A DNA stretch of 10,124 nucleotides, from positions 1 to 10,124 of the forward strand of contig QMLL01000037.1 in the NCBI GenBank assembly GCA_003646715.1, written 5' to 3'. The stretch comes from Deltaproteobacteria bacterium (GTDB taxonomy: Bacteria > Desulfobacterota > Syntrophobacteria > B119-G9). The notes below the pieces were generated by a model that saw only the letters and a program-made list of their open reading frames with translations, ran no database searches and was not told the DNA's origin. Shown here in pieces: positions 1-8,045 of this stretch (position 1 is its first letter; the number at the start of each line of letters is the position of its first letter). The position numbers were made by a program, and so were the translations under genes.

Positions 1-281
1 AGGATTTCCATTGATTGTTTACCGATCTCTCTGCCATCTTTCTCGCCCTGGCGAAAGCCCCGTTCGTAACCCCGTTTTTCTGCTATTGCTTCTTTTTCTT
101 CGAGTTCTCGAAATCTGCGCTCAATTTCCTTGCGCACTTCTTCCGGAATACGGGCGATATGCTTATCATCCCCGGAATCTCCGGGCATACCCGTTTCAAA
201 ATCCTCAAACCCGAAAGGATTTAGACCTGTGGCCCTGCTTGCAACTTTCAATACTTTAGATGACCAGCTGGTCCCCTTCAC
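1..281 (-). CDS. fliH: FliH, flagellar export ATPase regulator (N-terminal part; 3' end outside window)
   Basis: FliH is the cytoplasmic stator of the flagellar type III export apparatus; it binds and restrains the FliI ATPase and docks it at the C ring. The window holds about 93 codons. After a short N-terminal tail (SSKVLK, a common style of FliH start) comes a charged helical stretch (IPEEVRKEIERRFREL) and then GYERGFRQGEKDGREIGK, the Gly-spaced heptad-like repeat typical of FliH. The gene follows fliG in the usual order. I chose GTG at 281 because AGGAGG lies 5 nt upstream at 287-292; this makes fliH overlap the fliG 3' end by 26 nt. The alternatives are GTG at 287, which overlaps that Shine-Dalgarno, and TTG at 251, which has no clear ribosome site. 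The identity is secure from motif and position; the start is less certain. Confidence 0.88.
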   Translation of the reverse strand, partial: MKGTSWSSKVLKVASRATGLNPFGFEDFETGMPGDSGDDKHIARIPEEVRKEIERRFRELEEKEAIAEKRGYERGFRQGEKDGREIGKQSMEI

Positions 282-1254
282 CTCCACCTCCTATGACAAT
301 TTTGCCTTCTTTCTCCAGGTTCCTAACAATCAGTATTATCTTTTGCTGGGCCTCTTCAACATTACTCAATTTTACCGGTCCCATGGCTTCGAGGTCTTCC
401 TTGATCATTTCCGCAGCTCGAGAAGAGAGATTACTGAAAATCTTGTTTCTGAGTTCTTCCGACGCACCCTTAAGAGCAAGGATAAGGTCCTCATTCTTAA
501 CCTCTTTCAAAATAGTGCGTATGCTTCGATCATCCAGTTTCAACAGATCTTCGAATACGAACATCAATTTCCTTATTTCTTCTGCCAGTTCTGCCTGCTC
601 CTCTTCGAGCTGACTGAGTACAATCTCTTCGGTTTTCTTGTCCAGGCAGTTTATTATTTCTGCCGCCACCTGTGCTCCCCCTAATTTCTGCTGGCTCATG
701 GTGCCCCTGGTTAATAGCTCTTCTTCCAGTATCTTGTCGATTTCGAGAAGAATATCGTTCTGAACGGATTCCAGACGTGCAATCCTGCTTACAACCTCTG
801 CCTGAATGTCTTCTCGCAACAAGGATAAAACTTCGGCAGCTTTTTTCTGGTCTAAATGTGCAAGTATTATAGCGATTGTCTGAGGATGCTCATTCTGAAC
901 AAAGGTCGCAAGAATTTTCGAATCAACCTTTCTAATATTCTGAAAAGGAGTCTTGCTCTTTTCCTCTTCTATTTCTTCAATTAGTTGCTCTGCTTTCTCT
1001 CCATAAGTTTGCGCAAGGACATCTTTAAAGAACTTTTCTCCTACAACCGGAACGTCTTTATTGTTGGAAAAATTATCCATGAATTCTTTGAGTATCGTTT
1101 CAACCACGTCCCCGGGAATAGTGCTCATTTCGGTTAGATATTTCCCAATAGTTTTTATCTCTTCGTCCGTAAAATTTTTCAGCAAGACCGAGCTCACATC
1201 TTTTCCCAGCGAAACCATCAAAGCAGCGGCTTTTTGCGGTCCGGATAATTCCAT
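256..1254 (-). CDS. fliG: FliG, flagellar motor switch (C-ring torque) protein
   Basis: FliG forms the upper part of the flagellar C ring: its N-domain binds FliF, its middle domain binds FliM, and its C-domain meets the stator to produce torque. The 332 residues match the family's usual length. Visible landmarks are the middle-domain signature EHPQTIAIILAHL (122-134), the Gly-Gly hinge LGGAQVAAEIIN (191-202) and MFVFEDL (231-237). By my alignment to the E. coli torque residues, charge is kept at K262, R279, E286, D287 and K295, so the motor interface looks intact. The ATG at 1254 has a strong AGGAGGAGG (1257-1265) just upstream, and fliF stops 12 nt before it. The Gly-rich tail near residues 322-326 is encoded by DNA that also carries the fliH ribosome site. 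Confidence 0.98.
   Translation of the reverse strand: MELSGPQKAAALMVSLGKDVSSVLLKNFTDEEIKTIGKYLTEMSTIPGDVVETILKEFMDNFSNNKDVPVVGEKFFKDVLAQTYGEKAEQLIEEIEEEKSKTPFQNIRKVDSKILATFVQNEHPQTIAIILAHLDQKKAAEVLSLLREDIQAEVVSRIARLESVQNDILLEIDKILEEELLTRGTMSQQKLGGAQVAAEIINCLDKKTEEIVLSQLEEEQAELAEEIRKLMFVFEDLLKLDDRSIRTILKEVKNEDLILALKGASEELRNKIFSNLSSRAAEMIKEDLEAMGPVKLSNVEEAQQKIILIVRNLEKEGKIVIGGGGEGDQLVI
287..292 (-). promoter_or_regulatory. Ribosome binding site deciding the fliH start
   Basis: AGGAGG on the minus strand, 5 nt before GTG 281. It lies inside the fliG coding sequence, in the codons of its Gly-rich tail, so fliH translation is probably coupled to fliG. An in-frame TAG at 291-293 rules out any earlier fliH start. 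Confidence 0.6.
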
Positions 1255-1266
1255 CGCCTCCTCCTG

Positions 1267-2865
1267 CTATTGTTGTTCATGAACCCATTTTCTAATAATA
1301 TCAGCTGCTCTTTGCGGATCATTCTTTGCTATGTTTATAACCTCTTCCCTCAGATCCTCTTCCCCTTTTTCTCTGAGAGGTAATCGCCTGGCACCTTCTT
1401 CCAGCGCTTCCGGGCTTTCATATGTCAGTTCCCCGGACTGAGGAAGTTCTGATGAGGGTTTGAGTGTGCTGAGTTGTTTCAGGAAAGGTCTCACCACAAA
1501 GAAAAAGAACAGAGCAAAGACGACAACATTGATTATCGCTTTCTGATAATTCTGGAGCATCTTTAGCCACTTGTTTTGGTGAGAAGCAATTTCTTCGGGT
1601 AACTGGCTGGTTGAGAAAGAGATATTGCTTATTTCAACCTGGTCGTTTCTATCCGGGTCATAACCCATAGCTTTCTTGACAATTTCTTTCAATCGCTCCA
1701 TCTCTTTTTCCGTTCGACCGATGAAAACCTTATTTATCTTTCCGTCCTTGGTTTTCTCAGTCTTATATTTTCCGTCAATAGCCACAGCAACGGATAACCT
1801 TTTAATGGTACCCGGCCTCTCCAGAATACTTTTTTCCACCTTATTTATCTCGTAGTTTACCGTTTCTCGCTGCCTGCTGGCACTATTTGCCCTTGGCCTT
1901 CCGGTGGAGTTTAACTTGGCCTGCAGGTTCAAAATGCTATCAGGGTTGCCCTTGGGTCTCAGGGAAGTACCATTGGCCTGCTCAATTACTTTTTGCTCAC
2001 TCCTGATAGCAACAGTATCAGGATCGTAGCTCTCTTCCGTTATTTTCACTTCCTTAAAATTTATATCAGCCGTTACCTGAACCACCGCGTGGCCCGGTCC
2101 TACCACCTTTTCCAAAATTCCTTGGATTTTTCTTCTCAATGTTTCTTCCACATTCTGCTTATACTCGAGCTGTGAATCAGAGAAAAACTTACCCTCGTCT
2201 CCGTTCTTATGATAGAGAGTACCGCCCGCTGCATCTATGATGGAAACATTGCTTGCTTTAAGTCCTTTCACGGAACTCGTCAACAGATGAACGATACCCT
2301 GTATCTGCTTGGACGAAAGGCTACTGCCAGGACGCAGTTTCAGCACAACCGCCGCAGTCGGTTCTTTCTGATCTTCTATGAACAGTGATTCCTCAGGAAC
2401 CACCAGGTGGACCCGGCTTTCCAGCACTTCCGGAATTTCGTTGATGGTTCTTGAGAGCTCTCCCTGCAAGGCTCGCTGGTAATTTATTTTCTGGACAAAA
2501 TCCGTTGTTCCCATCTGGTTTTTGTCAAATAGCTCAAAACCCGTGATGTTGCCTCCGGGTAACCCGGAAGACGCGAGCATAATCCGGACCTGGTATATTT
2601 TGTCTTCAGGCACCGCAATGGAATTTGTCCCTTCAAGCTTATAAGGGATTTTCTCTTTGTCCAGCTTGGTCTTTATAGCCTGCAGGTCTTCAATTGATAT
2701 ATAGCTGTAAAGTATTCGGTAATTTGGCCTATTGTTGAGGAAAATAATGAGTGCAAAGCCCCCTACCACAGCCACGAACAACACGATGAAAGAGATTTTT
2801 TTAGCGGTGGGTAAGCTGCCGAATACCTTTTTTATCTGGTTTAGAAAATTTCCAAGAACACCCAT
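1267..2865 (-). CDS. fliF: FliF, flagellar MS-ring protein
   Basis: FliF builds the MS ring in the inner membrane, the base on which rod, export gate and C ring assemble. The 532 residues are within family range. A short cytoplasmic N-terminus leads to a first membrane segment (about 22-43, KKISFIVLFVAVVGG onward). The large periplasmic ring-building region follows, including LLTSSVKGLKASNVSIIDA and ERPGTIKRLSVAVAIDG. A second membrane segment lies at about 443-461 (VVVFALFFFFVVRPF). The C-terminal tail REEVINIAKNDPQRAADIIR (506-525) is the FliG-binding helix type. The ATG at 2865 is preceded by a modest AGGGG; there is a 33-nt gap from fliE and 12 nt to fliG. No frameshift or missing domain is seen. 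Confidence 0.98.
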   Translation of the reverse strand: MGVLGNFLNQIKKVFGSLPTAKKISFIVLFVAVVGGFALIIFLNNRPNYRILYSYISIEDLQAIKTKLDKEKIPYKLEGTNSIAVPEDKIYQVRIMLASSGLPGGNITGFELFDKNQMGTTDFVQKINYQRALQGELSRTINEIPEVLESRVHLVVPEESLFIEDQKEPTAAVVLKLRPGSSLSSKQIQGIVHLLTSSVKGLKASNVSIIDAAGGTLYHKNGDEGKFFSDSQLEYKQNVEETLRRKIQGILEKVVGPGHAVVQVTADINFKEVKITEESYDPDTVAIRSEQKVIEQANGTSLRPKGNPDSILNLQAKLNSTGRPRANSASRQRETVNYEINKVEKSILERPGTIKRLSVAVAIDGKYKTEKTKDGKINKVFIGRTEKEMERLKEIVKKAMGYDPDRNDQVEISNISFSTSQLPEEIASHQNKWLKMLQNYQKAIINVVVFALFFFFVVRPFLKQLSTLKPSSELPQSGELTYESPEALEEGARRLPLREKGEEDLREEVINIAKNDPQRAADIIRKWVHEQQ

Positions 2866-2898
2866 CTAATCCCCTATTCAAATCAAAGCTTACTCAAG

Positions 2899-3210
2899 TT
2901 AGAATTGCATGTGCATTACTTCCCGATAGGCCTCCACAACCTTATTTCTCACTTGAATAAAGAGACGTAAGCTAATGTCTGCCTTTTCCAGAGCAATCAT
3001 GGTTTCGTGCAAGGGAGCATTGTGTCCTATAGCAAGTTCTTTGGAGAGCTTGTCGGCGTCCTCCTGAAGGGTATCAATTTCTTCCAGAGCTTTCCTGAGC
3101 CTTTCCCCAAACTTTACATTGAACGTTTTCTCCTTTTTATCTTTCACTCTGCCACAGGTTTCTTCATTAAAATTTTGTGTCGTACCCACCCTATCCAGTA
3201 AATTACTCAT
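2899..3210 (-). CDS. fliE: FliE, flagellar hook-basal body adapter
   Basis: FliE is a small exported protein that links the MS ring to the proximal rod and is needed to start export of other rod parts. The 103-residue reading ends in the family signature QVRNKVVEAYREVMHMQF (86-103), preceded by the amphipathic stretch LHETMIALEKADISLRLF (67-84). I chose ATG at 3210 over the in-frame GTG at 3216 because AGAGG at 3216-3220 lies 5 nt before the ATG and would overlap the GTG. It sits 13 nt after flgC and 33 nt before fliF, the standard flgB-flgC-fliE arrangement. Confidence 0.96.
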   Translation of the reverse strand: MSNLLDRVGTTQNFNEETCGRVKDKKEKTFNVKFGERLRKALEEIDTLQEDADKLSKELAIGHNAPLHETMIALEKADISLRLFIQVRNKVVEAYREVMHMQF

Positions 3211-3215
3211 AGCCA

Positions 3216-3220
3216 CCTCT
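3216..3220 (-). promoter_or_regulatory. Ribosome binding site deciding the fliE start
   Basis: AGAGG 5 nt before ATG 3210, in the short gap after the flgC stop. A start at GTG 3216 would overlap this site, so it favours the 103-residue protein. Confidence 0.5.
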
Positions 3221-3223
3221 CAT

Positions 3224-3661
3224 TTATCTGCCAAGTTCAAGCGTTTTCATTGCCATGGCCCTTATACTTTTGATAACGGCCGCGTTTGCTTCGTATGAGC
3301 GAGTAGCAGTAAGCATATTAACCATCTCTTCAACAATGCTTATATTTGGATACAGCACGATACCCTTCTCATCTGCGTCAGGATGTCCCGGATCAAACAC
3401 TTCCTTAAAGTCCCTCCCATCTTCTACAATGTCAGAAACTTCTACCTCTGAGAGCGAATCGTCGATAAAGTTCGCCAGAAGTTCATCAAAATCCGACGCA
3501 TAGGGTACCGTTTCAAAAATCACAGTTTTTCTCTTGTACGGACCTCCTTCTTGAGTGCGAGTGGTATTAACATTGGCCAGGTTTTCCGCAAGGACATTCA
3601 TCCACGTTCTTTGAGCACTCATTCCGGAGCTACTAATTTTCAGTGCCGTCATTAAATCCAT
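3224..3661 (-). CDS. flgC: FlgC, flagellar proximal rod protein
   Basis: FlgC is one of the proximal rod subunits in the periplasm, exported by the flagellar type III system without a cleaved signal peptide. The 145 residues show the rod/hook N-terminal signature LKISSSGMSAQRTWMNVLAE (7-26) followed by NLANVNTTRT (28-37), and the C-terminal coiled-coil signature MVNMLTATRSYEANAAVIKS (113-132). Its ATG overlaps the flgB TAA by one base (TAATG), with AAGGAGGT inside the flgB 3' end as ribosome site, so the two rod proteins are likely translationally coupled. Full length, nothing unusual. Confidence 0.98.
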   Translation of the reverse strand: MDLMTALKISSSGMSAQRTWMNVLAENLANVNTTRTQEGGPYKRKTVIFETVPYASDFDELLANFIDDSLSEVEVSDIVEDGRDFKEVFDPGHPDADEKGIVLYPNISIVEEMVNMLTATRSYEANAAVIKSIRAMAMKTLELGR

Positions 3662-4050
3662 TACTTACCTCCTTCACTAATAGCGAGCTTCAGCATGGTG
3701 AATTTTTTGCTCAAAATATTCACGAGTGCCTGATAATGAATACTGTTCTCAGCAAGTCTGCTGAGTTCTTTATCAATGTCCACCTCTCCCGTTTCGTCCA
3801 CAACGAAGTTATCCGCTTCCGGTCCTCCAGCTCCGAAGGAAAAATGTTTGGGGTTCGTTGTGCGAAGAGAAGGCGTAAAATCACTCATGAATCTTTCAAG
3901 CGTCTCATCAAACGATAGCTTTTTCGCAACATAGTTGGGAGTATCAATGTTTGCTATATTGCTTGAAATCAGTTCATGTTCTTTAACGTCAAGGCCCAGT
4001 CGGACCCTGAGAAGGTCAAATGTGGAACCAAAAATCTTGTTAATATCCAT
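3661..4050 (-). CDS. flgB: FlgB, flagellar proximal rod protein
   Basis: FlgB is the first proximal rod subunit. The 129-residue reading from ATG 4050 starts MDINKIFGSTFDLL, carries the rod signature NIANIDTPNY (31-40), and ends in a helical C-terminus, KELSRLAENSIHYQALVNIL (94-113), as in the family. The open frame extends upstream to 4140, but those extra 30 codons overlap a sigma-54 promoter and its predicted transcription start. AAGGAG with suitable spacing (7 nt) precedes ATG 4050, so the short form is right. It is the first gene of the flgB-flgC-fliE-fliF-fliG-fliH run. Confidence 0.97.
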   Translation of the reverse strand: MDINKIFGSTFDLLRVRLGLDVKEHELISSNIANIDTPNYVAKKLSFDETLERFMSDFTPSLRTTNPKHFSFGAGGPEADNFVVDETGEVDIDKELSRLAENSIHYQALVNILSKKFTMLKLAISEGGK

Positions 4051-4077
4051 CGCTCTTCTCCTTTCTTCCGAGAATCG

Positions 4078-4093
4078 AGCAAAGATCGTACCA
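4078..4093 (-). promoter_or_regulatory. Sigma-54 promoter of the flgB operon
   Basis: TGGTACGATCTTTGCT on the minus strand matches the sigma-54 consensus TGGCACG-N4-TTGCW at all but one position. GG at 4091-4092 and GC at 4079-4080 are separated by exactly 10 nt. Counting the C of GC as -12 puts the start near 4067 (an A), giving a leader of about 17 nt that just contains the flgB ribosome site. Sigma-54 control of basal-body operons is established in Vibrio, Pseudomonas and Campylobacter. Confidence 0.85.
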
Positions 4094-4170
4094 AATAAAG
4101 TTTCTGACTCCCCGGAACCCCTTACCATCATTACAAACATCGTATCGGGGTTTTTTGCAGTTTGAATAAG

Positions 4171-5544
4171 TCATTGGTTAAAAGACCCTGTAGCTTCGTT
4201 ATATTCTGCGCTTTTACGGTATTCGCTCAGTTTATTTCTGAGCGTCCGTACACTGATACCCAACACCTTTGCCGCCCTTGTCCGGTTACCGGATGTTTCT
4301 TCCAGCGCTCTTTCTATTAAAATTCTTTCCATCTCTTTTAACGGTACAAGAGGCATTTCTTTCCTCCTTGACCGGTATCTGCTTGATAGCTGTAAAACGT
4401 CCGGAGAAATAAAATCATTTGACGTTAGAAGAACTGCTCTGTGAATTGCATTCTCAAGTTCTCTGACATTACCGCCCCATTCATACTCCGTGAGCATCCG
4501 CTCGGCTTCTGGTGTTATCCCCTTGATGGAAGTACCATTCAGCCGATTAAACTTCTCCACGAAGTACTTCGCCAACAGCACGATATCCTTTTTCCTGTTT
4601 CTGAGCGGCGGTAATTCCAGAGAAATTACATTTAAACGATAATACAGATCCCTTCTAAACTCCTTCTCTTCCACCGCTTCTTCCAGATCAACGTTTGTGG
4701 TTGCAATAACCCGAACATCAATAGGCACCGGATAGCTCCCACCAATTCGATCAATTTCGCTTTCTTGCAGTACTCTCAAGAGTTTCGCCTGAAGATTGAT
4801 TGGGATTTCACTGATCTCATCCAGCAAAATTGTACCACCATTGGCCAGCTCAAATTTACCGATCCTTCTGCCAGAAGCACCAGTAAAAGCACCTTTTTCG
4901 TAACCAAAAAGTTCACTCTCCAGGAGACTTTCAGGTAACGCTGCACAGTTTACCGCCACAAAAGGTTTCTCTTTCCTGTTACTTTTTGCGTGAATGTACC
5001 TGGCAAGAAGTTCTTTCCCGGTACCGCTCTCTCCTCTGATCAACACTGTGGCAGGACTGGAAGCAATCTTTTCTGCGATTTCAAGTATCCGAATCATCTG
5101 AGGATCAGATGTTATGATTGGCCGTTCGATGGACCTTTTTGTACCAGATTCTCCAGATGCTTCCACTTTACCTTTGTTACCCTGATTATCTGCTGGCAAA
5201 TAAGCTTTCACCAGTTCTTCTAGGATACCCGGTTCAACAGGTTTTATCAGGAAATCTGCAGCTCCTTTTTTGATGGCCTCAACAGCTTTGTTAACTCCTC
5301 CATTTGCCGATAAAAGGATTACCGGGACATTTCTCTCAGCCTTACGAACTTGCTCCAGAATCTCAAAACCATTCCTCCCTGGCAACTCCACGTCAACCAA
5401 AATGAGAGAAAACCGGCGATCAAGTATGTGCTGAGCTGCCCTGTGACCATCATCAGTGACAACCACGGGGATGCCAAGCTTTTTAAGAGTCCCATACATT
5501 TTTTCCATGTGAGAAAGTTCTGTATCTGCCAGAAGGACGGCCAT
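4171..5544 (-). CDS. Sigma-54-dependent response regulator, FlrC/FleR-like (EBP1)
   Basis: An NtrC-family enhancer-binding protein of 457 residues that uses ATP hydrolysis to open sigma-54 promoters. A receiver domain (1-115) has the phosphoacceptor D51, S79 and K101. The AAA+ domain (about 141-375) has Walker A GESGTGKE (171-178), the sigma-54 contact loop GAFTGA (218-223) and Walker B GTILLDE (237-243). A Fis-type helix-turn-helix lies at the C-terminus (about 414-442, GNRTRAAKVLGISVRTLRNK). The acidic pocket reads AD (6-7) rather than the usual DD. The start is 2 nt after the upstream gene's stop; AAGGAG lies 14 nt before the ATG, so translation is probably coupled to that gene. It lies directly upstream of the sigma-54-driven flgB operon, which it likely activates. 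No sensor kinase gene is adjacent. Confidence 0.93.
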   Translation of the reverse strand: MAVLLADTELSHMEKMYGTLKKLGIPVVVTDDGHRAAQHILDRRFSLILVDVELPGRNGFEILEQVRKAERNVPVILLSANGGVNKAVEAIKKGAADFLIKPVEPGILEELVKAYLPADNQGNKGKVEASGESGTKRSIERPIITSDPQMIRILEIAEKIASSPATVLIRGESGTGKELLARYIHAKSNRKEKPFVAVNCAALPESLLESELFGYEKGAFTGASGRRIGKFELANGGTILLDEISEIPINLQAKLLRVLQESEIDRIGGSYPVPIDVRVIATTNVDLEEAVEEKEFRRDLYYRLNVISLELPPLRNRKKDIVLLAKYFVEKFNRLNGTSIKGITPEAERMLTEYEWGGNVRELENAIHRAVLLTSNDFISPDVLQLSSRYRSRRKEMPLVPLKEMERILIERALEETSGNRTRAAKVLGISVRTLRNKLSEYRKSAEYNEATGSFNQ

Positions 5545-5546
5545 GT

Positions 5547-8045
5547 CTATGCGCTTTGCTCCTTAAGTTCTTCCTGGAGTTTTTTAATTTTTGCCTTATT
5601 TTCCACGGCATGGCTGACTTGCTCGTTAATTTTGGAACCGTTACTATTTACCTTTTTGGCCTGATTTGAATCAAAATTTTCGCGGACAGAACTGATCTTT
5701 ATGAACAAAAGTGCCATGTTTTCAGATATAGCTTTCCTGAGTTTCTTATCAGTAGCAAGTGGCAGAGCCTTCTCTAACTCGCTGTATGCTTTATCATAAT
5801 TTTCCCTGGAAAGTTCACAATTGGCATCGTAGTAGAGTACCAAAGCCAACCTCGAAGGATTAAGTTTGAGACGCTTGTTTTTCGCTGTGGCAAGTATCTG
5901 CTCAAAGCACTTCTTCGCATTATCAATGTCTCCCATCTGGTAATACGCAAAGCCAAGCCACCATTGCTGATCCAGAAAAAGTCTAGGCTCTTTCAGATCC
6001 TTTGGGGCAATCTGTTTCAACACACTCACTGCCGAAGAATAATTCTTAAGCTGAATATATGATTTCCCGATAAAAAACCGGGCATAATTTGCCAGTTGGG
6101 AGGTTTTGACTCTTGAGAGAAACGTGAGTGCCTTTTCAGGTCTGGCAAGTTTTAAATAGCAAATGCCCATTCCCAGAAGGCTTTTTTCTTTTAGATCAGA
6201 ATCACTGAAGTTAAGGGCTTTTCCGTAGAAATGAATCGCGTCTGTAAACCTACCCGAAACCCTGTAACTTTCGGCCAGATAGTATAGATACTCCGGGTGA
6301 ATAGAAGGATCAATATATCTATTGTACACTTCATACACGTGAATGATGTCATCAAATTTATGTTCCTGGTGAAGCTGCTTGACCCAATCCGTTAACAACT
6401 CCTCCATGTTGCTTTTCACTTCAAGCAACATGGTACTGTCTATATTACGCCTGGCAAGAGCGTTAAAAACTTCAGCACCTTCCTGATACCTTTTATGTTT
6501 GTAGTACCATGATGCCAATTTGGCTCTGGCGATGTCCGCTATGGGACTTCTGGGTCGGAGATTTATGACTTCTTCATACAACTCTTCTGGGGATTCGCCT
6601 ATCGCCTCTTCATCGATATCTTCATTTTCGTCTATAATTTCAGCAATTCGTATTCTCGAAATAAGTGCTCCTTCGGTGGCTTTGTACTCATCCACGACGA
6701 ATTTAAACATCTGGATAGCAAGTTTTTTCTCACCTGATCTAAGCAAACACTCAGCTACCTTTCCAAGCAAGAGATCGTTATTTTCACCTGACGGAAACAA
6801 GTTGTAATACCATAAGAGGTACCTGGGAGCTTCGCCGTATCTTTTCAAAAAATAGAGAGATTCTCCCGTGTGTTTGAGTATCTCCGGATAATCAATGTAG
6901 AGTTTTTTCCAGTTTTTCAGAAGTACCTCCAGATGCTTCAAAGCGAATTGATAGTCCTCAGAAAAAAACGCTGCCCTCTGAACGGTTAAATGAAACCTTT
7001 TCTGCCATTGAGGAGGGAGAAATTCCGGTTGAACAGGGCTGAGAAGTGATAAAGCTTCCACGTATCGTTTATTGGCTATTTCCTCTTCCGCGTTACGAAT
7101 TCTCTTTTTGAGAAGTTTTATTTTCTCTTCATGAGTAATTTCCCGTTCTCCCCCATTAGGAGAATTAACATTGCCTTCTTCAGCACTGCTATCAAATACA
7201 TCAGCCGGTACTGGCTCAATTTTCGCAAATTTAGCGTTCTGGAGATCTTTTCTACCTGTATCTGAAACTTGCTTTACGCTTGTTTCTTTGCCTTTATCTC
7301 CTTTTTCTCTGATACTTTCCCACACCCCTTGCTTGTTCACATGTTCGTTTTTCTTCACCGGTATTACTGGCATGTTAAAGGCATTTTGAAGTTCGGCACT
7401 CAAGGGATTGAAACTTGTTTTACTTGTCTTTTTAACCGGTTCCGCTTTTGCCTTGAACATTGGTTGTTCTGCCGGTTCTTCAGGCAGGAGACTTCTTTCT
7501 ATTATCGTTGGCTGTTTCATACTCTGGGTTTTTATAGGTGCAGTAGGAAGCTTGGCATTTGATTTCTCTGCTATTATCAGCCTTTTCGCATTGTTAGGAA
7601 TATTCTCTCGCTCAAAAGCAGCCTTGCTACTAAAAAAATCCAGCACAAGTCTATAACCTTCTTTTTTGTTGGCTTGTCCGGCAAGAAAAAAAGATTTAAC
7701 CCAGTTTTTTTTAAGAGCAGTTTCTATCAAGACTGTGAGGCCCTCTTTCCTGGGCTCTATGGTTATTTTTCGGACGTAGGACTTCGAATACCGACGTTCT
7801 TTTGTATTAACAGAAGACCTTTGAGCATCGGGAAGGACTACTTCAAAAAGCCGATTATTCAGCCTGTATACCTTTGCTGACCTTTCACCCATGAGATCAA
7901 GAACCACGCGGGTAAACTGCCTGTCTTTGTGGAATCCAACCCTTACATTTTCTAACACTACGGGAAAGCAAGCTCCAGGGAAAACAAGTCCCAGACACAC
8001 CGAAACAAATATTGTGACTATTACCCTTCTTATCCCGATATTCAT
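5547..8045 (-). CDS. Exported AMIN-like and TPR-like repeat protein in a flagellar operon (function unknown)
   Basis: A predicted exported protein of 832 residues. The N-terminus has two arginines (6-7), a hydrophobic core (about 8-22) and PGAC (23-26), signal-peptide-like but without a classical lipobox. Residues about 32-142 look like an AMIN domain, the beta-rich module of PilQ and AmiC that binds peptidoglycan or localises proteins in the periplasm: ENVRVGF, FTRVVLDL, a second half RKITIEPRKEGLTVLIE and YRLVLDFF. A low-complexity linker rich in Lys, Pro, Ser and Glu follows to about 300. From about 308 to 790 there are many degenerate TPR-like helical pairs (such as YRVSGRFTDAIHFYGKAL and YYQMGDIDNAKKCFEQIL), then a charged, coiled-coil-like end. 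I chose ATG 8045 because it gives a clean signal peptide; GTG 8132 would add 29 residues and lacks a ribosome site. It is the first gene after a sigma-54 promoter and is joined to EBP1. Not recognised as a named gene. Confidence 0.8.
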   Translation of the reverse strand: MNIGIRRVIVTIFVSVCLGLVFPGACFPVVLENVRVGFHKDRQFTRVVLDLMGERSAKVYRLNNRLFEVVLPDAQRSSVNTKERRYSKSYVRKITIEPRKEGLTVLIETALKKNWVKSFFLAGQANKKEGYRLVLDFFSSKAAFERENIPNNAKRLIIAEKSNAKLPTAPIKTQSMKQPTIIERSLLPEEPAEQPMFKAKAEPVKKTSKTSFNPLSAELQNAFNMPVIPVKKNEHVNKQGVWESIREKGDKGKETSVKQVSDTGRKDLQNAKFAKIEPVPADVFDSSAEEGNVNSPNGGEREITHEEKIKLLKKRIRNAEEEIANKRYVEALSLLSPVQPEFLPPQWQKRFHLTVQRAAFFSEDYQFALKHLEVLLKNWKKLYIDYPEILKHTGESLYFLKRYGEAPRYLLWYYNLFPSGENNDLLLGKVAECLLRSGEKKLAIQMFKFVVDEYKATEGALISRIRIAEIIDENEDIDEEAIGESPEELYEEVINLRPRSPIADIARAKLASWYYKHKRYQEGAEVFNALARRNIDSTMLLEVKSNMEELLTDWVKQLHQEHKFDDIIHVYEVYNRYIDPSIHPEYLYYLAESYRVSGRFTDAIHFYGKALNFSDSDLKEKSLLGMGICYLKLARPEKALTFLSRVKTSQLANYARFFIGKSYIQLKNYSSAVSVLKQIAPKDLKEPRLFLDQQWWLGFAYYQMGDIDNAKKCFEQILATAKNKRLKLNPSRLALVLYYDANCELSRENYDKAYSELEKALPLATDKKLRKAISENMALLFIKISSVRENFDSNQAKKVNSNGSKINEQVSHAVENKAKIKKLQEELKEQSA

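Noticed and set aside
130..684. Plus-strand frame of 184 codons opposite fliG and fliH
   Set aside because: It is a shadow of fliG and fliH, which carry clear family signatures on the minus strand; the plus frame has no motif or ribosome site.
1883..1900. Plus-strand TGGCACTATTTGCC inside fliF as a sigma-54 promoter
   Set aside because: The GC falls 2 nt too early for the fixed GG-N10-GC spacing, and it is antisense within a coding region with no plus-strand gene after it.
4118..4155. AACCCC and GGGGTT as a terminator hairpin between EBP1 and flgB
   Set aside because: The stem is only 6 bp with a loop of more than 25 nt and no T run after it.
5698..5716. TGGCAC on the minus strand inside the AMIN/TPR gene, as a sigma-54 promoter for EBP1
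   Set aside because: The -12 element is missing: the dinucleotide 10 nt after GG is CA, not GC.
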